DNA of 33,827 nt from an uncultured Pseudomonadota bacterium. Lineage in GTDB: Bacteria; Pseudomonadota; Alphaproteobacteria; RUG11792. Shown in pieces: positions 27,290 through 33,827 of the stretch. Where the stretch lies: assembly GCA_902772645.1 (NCBI GenBank), contig CACYBM010000015.1, positions 1 through 33,827 of the forward strand, given 5' to 3'. Below the pieces are notes generated by a model. That model worked only from the letters and a program-made list of their open reading frames with translations. It was not told the origin of the DNA and did no database searches. Each line of letters begins with the position of its first letter. Within the stretch, counting starts at the first letter, position 1. The translations under genes were made by a program, and so were the position numbers.

Positions 27290-27490
27290 ATGGCAGTACC
27301 AAAGAAAAAATTATCAAAATCTAGAAGAGGAATGAGAAGATCTCATGATGGCCTCAAAGCTGCGAATGTAATATACTGTCCATATTGTGGACAACCTACT
27401 ATTGCACACAATGTATGTAAGTTTTGTGGAACATATGCTGGAAAAGACACAAGAAGTAAAGTAGTAGCTGCTCAACCATCTTCTAATTAG
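27290..27490 (+). CDS. rpmF: 50S ribosomal protein L32, zinc-binding type
   Basis: 66 residues beginning MAVPKKKLSKSRRGMRRSHD, the standard L32 start. It keeps two CxxC pairs (C30-P-Y-C33 and C43-K-F-C46), so it is the C+ form that binds zinc. Rickettsia, Ehrlichia and many rhizobia-type L32 proteins, as I remember them, have the cysteine-free form. A short Gln/Pro/Ser tail follows. The gene is directly before plsX (20-base gap), the usual rpmF-plsX-fabH order. Confidence 0.95.
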   Translation: MAVPKKKLSKSRRGMRRSHDGLKAANVIYCPYCGQPTIAHNVCKFCGTYAGKDTRSKVVAAQPSSN

Positions 27491-27510
27491 GATCTTTTGC
27501 ATTTTACATA

Positions 27511-28518
27511 ATGACTAGAGCGGACAACTGTGTTGTAATAGCACTAGATGCTATGAGTGGTGATTTCGGATTGGAATCTACACTCAATGGTATTGAGTAT
27601 TTTCTAAAAAATCATAAAAATAAAAATGTATTCTTTAATATTTATGGCAATAAATCAGCTATAGAGGAAATCATAGATATTAAAAGTGACATGTTTGAGA
27701 TACATGATACTGGTAATAATATAATAGACAATAATGAGAAACCAGCCCATGCAATGAGAAGTAGTTCGGGAACTAGTATGTATGAAGCCATTTTAAGTGT
27801 TGCTAATGGTGTTTCTGATTGCGTAGTATCATCCGGTAATACTGGAGCCTATATGGCATTATCTAAGATGATTATAGGCACAATGATTGGTATTTCTAGA
27901 CCAGCATTAGTTAATGTATTACCATGTGAAAATGGGAAAACAACAATGCTTGATCTTGGAGCAAATATAGAATGTTCATCTGAGAAATTATATCAGTTTG
28001 CTATTATGGGGAATGCAGTAGCTAAGTCCCTTTTGAATGTCGAACATCCTAGAATAGGGCTGTTAAATATAGGAACAGAAAAAGTAAAGGGAACTGAAGT
28101 ATTAGAAGAAACATATGAATTAATAAGTAAGAACAGCTATTTAAATTTCCATGGTTTTATAGAAGGGAGCGACATTGCTAAAGGAACTGTACATGTTGTA
28201 GTTACTGATGGGTTTTCTGGTAATGTTGCTTTAAAAACATTTGAAGGTTCAATAAAATTTATTGCGTCTCTTTTAAAAAAGGAATTGAATACAAATATTG
28301 TGGCGAAATTAGGTTGTGCTCCAATTATAAAATCATTGAAAAATAAAATGAATCCTTCTGAATATAATGGTGCTCCATTTGTTGGATTAAATGGAATAGT
28401 TGTTAAGAGCCATGGTAATTCGGATGCTCATGGTGTTGCTCATGCCATGCATACAGCAGTTTCACTTGTAGAGTCAAATTTTCTAAAACACATAAAAGAA
28501 TCATTGGAGGTTATTTAA
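27511..28518 (+). CDS. plsX: phosphate acyltransferase PlsX
   Basis: Makes acyl-phosphate from acyl-ACP, the first step towards phospholipid with PlsY. The 335-residue product is full length; family motifs include IALDAMSGDFG (9-19; family DxMGGDxx), KPAHAMRSSSGTSMY (about 77-91), VSSGNTGAYMA (about 107-117), LDLGANIEC, LLNIGTEKVKGTE and VTDGFSGNVALKTFEG. ATG at 27511 fits the family N-terminus. The stop is directly followed by the fabH start. Confidence 0.96.
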   Translation: MTRADNCVVIALDAMSGDFGLESTLNGIEYFLKNHKNKNVFFNIYGNKSAIEEIIDIKSDMFEIHDTGNNIIDNNEKPAHAMRSSSGTSMYEAILSVANGVSDCVVSSGNTGAYMALSKMIIGTMIGISRPALVNVLPCENGKTTMLDLGANIECSSEKLYQFAIMGNAVAKSLLNVEHPRIGLLNIGTEKVKGTEVLEETYELISKNSYLNFHGFIEGSDIAKGTVHVVVTDGFSGNVALKTFEGSIKFIASLLKKELNTNIVAKLGCAPIIKSLKNKMNPSEYNGAPFVGLNGIVVKSHGNSDAHGVAHAMHTAVSLVESNFLKHIKESLEVI

Positions 28519-29478
28519 ATGACAAGTAAATATAGTATGATTAGTAGCATTGCATCCTATTTACCTGAAAAAGTATTAACCAATGATGATTTGTCTAAAA
28601 TTGTAGATACAAATAATGAATGGATAGTATCAAGAACTGGTATAGAGAAACGCCACATAGTCACAGATGAGAAAACCTATGATCTGGCATACAAGTCTGC
28701 TCTTTTAACTCTTGAAAAAGAAGGAATTACTGCAAAGGATGTAGATTGTATTATAGTTTCCACAATTACATCATCAGATAAAAGTCCTGCAACTGCTAAT
28801 AAGGTTCAAGCAATGTTAGGAGCTAATAATGCTTACGCATTTGATATACAAGCTGCATGTTCTGGATTTTTGTATGGTTTAAATGTGGCTGATAGTTTTA
28901 TTAAGTCAGGTAAGGATAATACCATATTGCTTATAGGAGCTGATGCTATGTCTCTCGTAACAGATTGGCATGATAGATCCACGTGTGTGTTATTAGGAGA
29001 TGGAGCTGGATCTTGTATAGTAAAGCGATCTAATAATGTTGATAAGAGAATAGTAGACATAAATTTATATTCAGATGGAACAAAGTATAACCAAATAATA
29101 GTACATAATAGTGCAAATAATAATTATATGGGACATATGACAATGAATGGTCCTGAAGTATTCAAGAGTGCTATAAAGTGTATGTCAGAATCAATGCATA
29201 AAATATTAAGTAAAAACAACATGACAATTAATGATATAGATTGGATAGTACCACACCAAGCAAATGCAAGAATAATAAAATCATTATGTGAAATGAATGG
29301 GTATCCAATAGAGAAGGCAATAATATCAATACAAGAACATGCTAATACTTCTTCTGCTACAATCCCACTAGCATTAACTCATGGTATCGAATGTGGAAAA
29401 ATCAAGAGTGGTGATACGTTATTAATAACAGCAATGGGAGCAGGCCTAACTTGGGGGTCTGGTATAGTTAAATTATAA
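28519..29478 (+). CDS. fabH: 3-oxoacyl-ACP synthase III (KAS III)
   Basis: Condenses acetyl-CoA with malonyl-ACP to begin fatty-acid synthesis. 319 residues, normal length. The catalytic triad is complete: Cys114 (IQAACSGFLYGL), His246 (VPHQANARI) and Asn276 (EHANTSSATIP). The N-terminal SRTGIEKRHI and the C-terminal GAGLTWGSGIVKL are typical. ATG at 28519 comes straight after the plsX TAA, and GGAGG in the end of plsX is its ribosome-binding site, so both genes are translated from one message. Confidence 0.97.
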   Translation: MTSKYSMISSIASYLPEKVLTNDDLSKIVDTNNEWIVSRTGIEKRHIVTDEKTYDLAYKSALLTLEKEGITAKDVDCIIVSTITSSDKSPATANKVQAMLGANNAYAFDIQAACSGFLYGLNVADSFIKSGKDNTILLIGADAMSLVTDWHDRSTCVLLGDGAGSCIVKRSNNVDKRIVDINLYSDGTKYNQIIVHNSANNNYMGHMTMNGPEVFKSAIKCMSESMHKILSKNNMTINDIDWIVPHQANARIIKSLCEMNGYPIEKAIISIQEHANTSSATIPLALTHGIECGKIKSGDTLLITAMGAGLTWGSGIVKL

Positions 29479-29553
29479 TAATTATATAATATTACTTTAC
29501 GTATACTGAATTTAGATGACCTACTTATAATGATGAGTTAAGCTAATTCATAT

Positions 29554-29585
29554 ATCATATATACATATTATGTATGTTATATGAT
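29554..29585 (+). terminator. AT-only hairpin after fabH
   Basis: ATCATATATACATA and TATGTATGTTATATGAT pair for about 14 bp with a two-base bulge, 76 bases after the fabH stop. The stem has almost no G-C pairs, so its strength is doubtful. Confidence 0.3.
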
Positions 29586-29776
29586 TCAACTACAAGTATT
29601 TAAGTAAATATATTTCAGAAACTTCTTATATACTGTTATTTATATGATGTTATTGTGTACAGTCGTTTTTATATAATCTAATTTAATTACTCATGATATT
29701 ATTGATAACAATTATATATATATATTAATAATTTCCTATATTATTTATTTGTTTTTTAGTATTATGCATACTGAAA

Positions 29777-30598
29777 TTGGTATTAAAACAAGTAATATTT
29801 GACAAATATGATAAAATACAAATTATTACAGATTTAAAAGAAGTGAGCTGGCGTTTTTTCTCTAAAATATCGATAATTAGAATACTGGCAGTCACTGTAA
29901 TGGGATTAATATATTGGTATATATGTATTTTAGCGTTTGGAACTTATAATAATAAATTATGTGCAATAGAAATAATACCATCTTTAACTGTAGATTACTT
30001 TGTATTCAATTGTTTATTAGAATACTATATTACTGTATCGCAAATAGATAATAATTAATACTGGTATACGAATTATTGTGTGGCAATGCAATGGCATTGC
30101 AAAACATGTACACAATGAGTTTATTGGTAAACATGGTGTTAAATTAGATTTGTTGCTAGAGATTCTGATGGGAAAATATTAAATATAGTTCCCTATTAAA
30201 ATTAAAATATATTGAATACAAAAGAAAAATGGTAATGTTCTGAGATAACAATAAAAAACTGCGCAAAATCTCCTAGATATGAATTTTTCTGATGAACAAA
30301 TTTCGAAAGCTCCTTAATTATCAATAGATGAAATAAAATTATTATAACTTAGTACAAATAGGTTAGGAGTAAATTGCTCGTGCTCTTTAAACATTTTATT
30401 AAGTCTTTGTATTAATTTTCTTTGTTTAGAGATGAAATTGTAAAATGTAAGCAAGATATAGTAATAAAAGATGAAATTTTTATAACAAATAATAAATAAA
30501 ACAAATCTATTTTATTAGTAATATTTTTTACAGGTATATTAGAACATATAGTATGGAATATATATAATATTATAAACCTTATTTATAAATTATATTAA
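29777..30598 (+). pseudogene. decayed gene of unknown function with membrane segments
   Basis: An open frame 29777-30058 (TTG start, 93 codons; the frame is also open further upstream without a start) has a hydrophobic segment at about residues 33-54. After its TAA coding-like pieces follow: about 30020-30181 in another frame (VWQCNGIAKHVHNEFIGKHG...), one including RDSDGKILNIVPY (about 30155-30199), and near 30433-30598 a charged piece DEIVKCKQDIVIKDEIF then, after a TAA, SILLVIFFTGILEHIVW, a C-terminal membrane segment. The order and ending resemble the decayed gene at 26110-27228. No ribosome-binding site or ATG opens the first frame. Confidence 0.4.
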
Positions 30599-30694
30599 TC
30601 AAAAATCATGATAAATTTATTAAAAATTGTATTAGTATTACTTAATGAACATATCAATATCTGTAATGTAAATTATCCAAATACATCAATTCCC

Positions 30695-30734
30695 TTGACA
30701 TATTATACCTTCAGTATAAAACATCCTGTGTCAA
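30695..30734. terminator. nested dyads downstream of ftsK
   Basis: TTGACA (30695-30700) mirrors TGTCAA (30729-30734), and inside them TTATAC (30703-30708) and GTATAA (30714-30719) form a perfect 6-bp stem with loop CTTCA. It could end the ftsK transcript, whose stop is at 30770, or be an operator. Confidence 0.3.
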
Positions 30735-30769
30735 TACATTACTAATTACACATAAATATTATGCAGTTT

Positions 30770-33238
30770 TCATATAAGTATTTCTCTTTTTCCGTTTTGG
30801 TTTGGTGGAGAAACTATACCGTTGTTTTCCATATTTTCTATCAATCTTGCTGCTCTATTGTATCCTATTTGTAATTTTCTTTGTAGATACGTAACTGAGC
30901 ATTTCCTGTTAGTCTTTACTATCTCTAATGCTTGTTCGTACAAATCATCATCATTATTAAGATTGTTATTATTATCAGTATTATTATCATTCTCATTATA
31001 TTTATGTATTCCTATTTGGTTATCGGAATTGTTTATTGTATTAAATTGTTTTGTTATAATATCATCGTATTTAGGTAATCCTTGATTCCTAATAAAAGCA
31101 ACTACCCTATCAACTTCCATATCACTAACGAATGGTCCGTGGGCTCTCAGTATCCTTCCAGCTCCTGACATATATAACATGTCTCCTTGTCCCAATAATT
31201 GTTCAGCTCCTTGTTCTCCAAGTATTGTTCTGCTATCTATTTTTGAAGTAACTTGGAAACTAATACGGGTTGGGAAATTAGCCTTTATAGTCCCTGTAAT
31301 AACATCTACAGATGGCCTTTGGGTTGCTATTATCATGTGTATACCAGCAGCTCTAGCCATCTGTGCCAATCGTTGTATAGCAGATTCGACTTCTTTACCA
31401 GCAACTAGCATTAAATCAGCTACCTCATCTACTATTACTACTATATATGGCATTGGATCGAAATTTAATTGTTGAGTTTCAAATATTGGAGTGCCAGTCT
31501 TAGGATTAAATCCAGTTTGAATTCTTCTTACCAATAATTGAGGCTTTTCTTTAGCATCTTCAAGTTTCTGATTGAAATTTTCAATATTACGTACTCCTAG
31601 TTTTGACATTTGTTTATACCTGTTTTCCATTTCACGAACTGCCCATTGTAGTGCAAATACTGCTTTTTTAGGATCAACAACTACTGGTGTTAATAAATGT
31701 GGAATATCATCATACACAGACAGTTCCAACATTTTTGGATCTATCATTATTAACTTGCAATCTTCTGGTTTAAACTTAAATAATATTGATAATATCATAC
31801 AGTTTATTGAAACTGACTTACCAGAACCAGTAGTTCCAGCAATTAGTACATGAGGCATTTTAGTCAAGTCAGATAGTACTGCATCTCCGTTTATATTCTT
31901 ACCTAATATCAGTGATATTCCTTGATTATTATCTGTAAACTGCGTTTGTCCTATTAATTCAGATAAATATACAGTTTGCCTTTGTTGGTTTGGGATTTCT
32001 ATTCCCAAAGCATTCCTTCCAGGTATAGTTGATATCCTTGCTGTAGCAACTTGCATTGATCTAGCTATGTCATCACTTAAACTTATTACCCTAGAATTCT
32101 TAGTACCTGGTGCTGGTTTAAATTCAAACATGGTTACTACTGGACCTTTGGTTGCTTTTATTATTTCTCCATGAACACTGAACTCTTCTAATACTTGTAG
32201 TAATTCGTTTGAATCTTCTTGTATTTTATTTGCATCTACTTCATTTGAAGATATCTTAGGTTTATCTAATAAAGATATATTAGGCAATATATATTCACCA
32301 TTATTATTTTGTATATCAGATAATACATATTCACTAGTACTATTCTGTATATCATACAACTTGTATCTATCATCATAATATTCACTTGTTTCTTCATCAT
32401 TGTATTCATTATTATCTGTTACTTGCCTGTTGTTAACAATATTATTATCATTTTGATATTCTGTATTATTAGAATTATTTGCTTCATATTGTACTATACT
32501 ATTTTTTTGAGATGTATTTATATTGGATATTTTTCTATTATTATTTGTTTTATCATTATAATTTAATATCCTTGTTTGTTTCTTTTTTTTATTATTGAGA
32601 AATAATTTTAGTGTAGGTTGTTCTTTGTTATCTGATTTTACGTTATTTTTACTATGAAATACTCCTGTAAATTTTGCAAATAATTTTTTAATATTTAATT
32701 TATAACTAAATAAACAAACATATTGTGCACTCCATAACCATATTACAAATAATATAGATACTTGCCATCCATACAATGCATTTTGCCTTAATATATCAAT
32801 GAATATCACTTTGGACAGAGCATATCCAATGTATCCACCTGCGTAATAATCTAAGTTAGATGTACGTAAAATTTTTTGGAATATTGAATATGTTGAAATA
32901 ATATTAAATATAATTGCCCCTGAAAAGAGAAATAATAAAGTAAAAATAAGATGATGTTTCTTATTACTATTAATATTAAAATATATTAATATTCCTCGTA
33001 CTAATATAGATAATGCACTGATATAAGAAAATAATCCTAAAAATTGAAAACTTACATTAGAAATAATAGATGATATAGTTACTATCAAATTATCTGTATT
33101 ATTAGATGATGCTATAAATGGTGTATATTCGGTAAATATACTACTACAATAATTATTAAATACAAAGTATTGACTAAATAGAAATAAAGAAGCAATTAAG
33201 TAATACAAACCGTGTTTAGAATTGTAATTGTCAGACAT
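30770..33238 (-). CDS. ftsK: DNA translocase FtsK
   Basis: Septum-located motor that clears and segregates chromosome ends at division. 822 residues in three parts. Residues 1-190 hold four or five membrane helices. A polar linker (about 195-345) is rich in Asn/Asp/Tyr and contains the repeated YVLSDIQNN/YILPNISLL-like units. The RecA-like motor (about 345-740) has LGKNINGDAVLSDLTKMPHVLIAG, Walker A GTTGSGKS (about 467-474), Walker B VVIVDEVADL (about 597-606) and ATQRPSVDVITGTIKANFPTRISF. The C-terminal gamma winged-helix (about 758-822, LYEQALEIVKTNRKCSVTYLQ... then NGKREILI) recognises KOPS sites. The gene ends with TGA at the usual family end. A minus-strand TTGTAT-17-TATTCT lies about 30 bases before the ATG. 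Confidence 0.96.
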   Translation of the reverse strand: MSDNYNSKHGLYYLIASLFLFSQYFVFNNYCSSIFTEYTPFIASSNNTDNLIVTISSIISNVSFQFLGLFSYISALSILVRGILIYFNINSNKKHHLIFTLLFLFSGAIIFNIISTYSIFQKILRTSNLDYYAGGYIGYALSKVIFIDILRQNALYGWQVSILFVIWLWSAQYVCLFSYKLNIKKLFAKFTGVFHSKNNVKSDNKEQPTLKLFLNNKKKKQTRILNYNDKTNNNRKISNINTSQKNSIVQYEANNSNNTEYQNDNNIVNNRQVTDNNEYNDEETSEYYDDRYKLYDIQNSTSEYVLSDIQNNNGEYILPNISLLDKPKISSNEVDANKIQEDSNELLQVLEEFSVHGEIIKATKGPVVTMFEFKPAPGTKNSRVISLSDDIARSMQVATARISTIPGRNALGIEIPNQQRQTVYLSELIGQTQFTDNNQGISLILGKNINGDAVLSDLTKMPHVLIAGTTGSGKSVSINCMILSILFKFKPEDCKLIMIDPKMLELSVYDDIPHLLTPVVVDPKKAVFALQWAVREMENRYKQMSKLGVRNIENFNQKLEDAKEKPQLLVRRIQTGFNPKTGTPIFETQQLNFDPMPYIVVIVDEVADLMLVAGKEVESAIQRLAQMARAAGIHMIIATQRPSVDVITGTIKANFPTRISFQVTSKIDSRTILGEQGAEQLLGQGDMLYMSGAGRILRAHGPFVSDMEVDRVVAFIRNQGLPKYDDIITKQFNTINNSDNQIGIHKYNENDNNTDNNNNLNNDDDLYEQALEIVKTNRKCSVTYLQRKLQIGYNRAARLIENMENNGIVSPPNQNGKREILI

Positions 33239-33540
33239 TATAGTAATTCACATATCATCGGTTCAGAATACCATGTATCTAGTGAAAATACAATATGTGT
33301 ATATATAAGATATGATATTTATTCTCTTACCTAAATACATAATGTACTCTGAAAATAAGACCACACGATATCGTAATAGAATCCATAACATATTAGTACA
33401 ACAAAAATAAAGAAACTAGATATTAGATACTATAGCTAATATCCAATATATATATATTATTTATAATTACTTGACCATTACTTATTGACAAATGTTTTGT
33501 TTATTACTAAAATAATTTGCAGTAATACTTTTTGTAAATT
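33239..33540. other. intergenic upstream of ftsK
   Basis: About 300 AT-rich bases with no coding frame. On the minus strand TTGTAT (about 33298-33293), a 17-base spacer and TATTCT form a possible ftsK promoter; AT-rich background makes this uncertain. Confidence 0.35.
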
Positions 33541-33827
33541 AATATCATTTACATATTTACATGCTTCATTAAATCTTTATCATCTGATGCTTGTGTTATA
33601 TTACCATTGTTATATTGTGCCAGTATTTCATTTTTAATAATATTCAGTAAAATTTAATAATTGTAATTTATCAAATAAAGGTATATCACTACTCAGCACC
33701 TTAAATAATGTAGTATGTGCATTTTTGGGATATGTGGATTGTGCAATATCAATATATTTCCAAATCATTGATCATCTGTAGCATCATCGTTATGCATAAA
33801 ATGATATGGAATACTCTTATACCATAA
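33541..33827 (-). pseudogene. decayed fragment of the secreted-protein family, running off the window
   Basis: On the minus strand from the window edge: WYKSIPYHFMHNDDATDDQ, then TGA; the next frame reads IWKYIDIAQSTYPKNAHTTL and following to TAA; a third frame reads LLNIIKNEILAQYNNGNITQ and on to TAA near 33550. Each piece takes over where the former breaks. W....MHND..xTD also occurs in the decayed gene at 15460-16382, followed there too by a K/L-L-x-L-N-F stretch. The 5' end is outside the window. Confidence 0.4.

Noticed and set aside
30079-30103. Perfect 15-base palindrome TGCAATGGCATTGCA as a binding site.
   Set aside because: It lies within decayed coding sequence, is single, and is not near a promoter.

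Overview
The window looks like the chromosome of a strongly AT-rich (by eye about three quarters A+T), gene-sparse alphaproteobacterium, most likely an obligate intracellular Rickettsiales-type symbiont or pathogen. Supporting this are alphaproteobacterial-style Hfq, L28 and SecB, a lone secretin, a RecB/AddA-type helicase without its nuclease domain, many Asn/Lys-rich proteins with Sec signal peptides, long gaps, and several genes caught in the act of decay. I cannot name a genus. The C+ (zinc-binding) form of ribosomal protein L32 would be unusual for Rickettsia or Ehrlichia as I remember them, so a divergent lineage is possible.

Layout. 1-2,830: tRNA-Asn (minus), hfq-alr (plus, stop and start sharing one base), a 1-kb gap with one possible 41-residue membrane peptide, and tRNA-Asp (minus). 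3,100-4,464: remains of a secreted-protein gene. 4,775-5,618: rpmB-secB (minus). 6,076-6,462: small secreted protein. 6,989-8,572: secretin lipoprotein (minus). 8,978-11,392: AddA/UvrD-type helicase. 11,466-11,870: secreted protein without a usable start. 12,050-13,020: lolD, preceded by a decayed tandem copy of its own leader and interrupted by an amber codon. 13,336-14,581: a small secreted protein with a nuclear-localisation-like Arg/Ser/Lys tract, then rsmA. 14,742-16,382: two decayed minus-strand genes. 16,700-19,017: a tiny ORF, an MFS transporter and dapD, tightly packed. 19,289-20,344: Asn/Lys-rich secreted protein. 20,881-22,254: nucleotide-sugar dehydrogenase homologue with altered catalytic residues (minus). 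22,795-24,345: secreted protein with SFSIxP repeats and an ideal Shine-Dalgarno. 24,604-26,034: atpD. 26,110-27,228: decayed gene. 27,290-29,478: rpmF-plsX-fabH. 29,777-30,598: decayed gene. 30,770-33,238: ftsK (minus). 33,541-33,827: another decayed fragment.

Functionally, the intact core covers RNA chaperoning (hfq), peptidoglycan/lysine precursors (alr, dapD), protein export (secB, lolD, secretin), ribosome assembly and function (rpmB, rpmF, rsmA), fatty-acid/phospholipid initiation (plsX, fabH), energy (atpD) and division/chromosome segregation (ftsK). Between these are candidate host-interaction proteins exported by Sec. By eye some of the decayed genes resemble one another, which suggests a lineage-specific secreted family that expanded and is now eroding.

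Most worth checking: the amber codon in lolD, the tandem leader duplication before it, the nucleotide-sugar dehydrogenase that has lost its catalytic Cys, the secreted NLS-like protein, the SFSIxP repeat protein, and the decaying secreted family.
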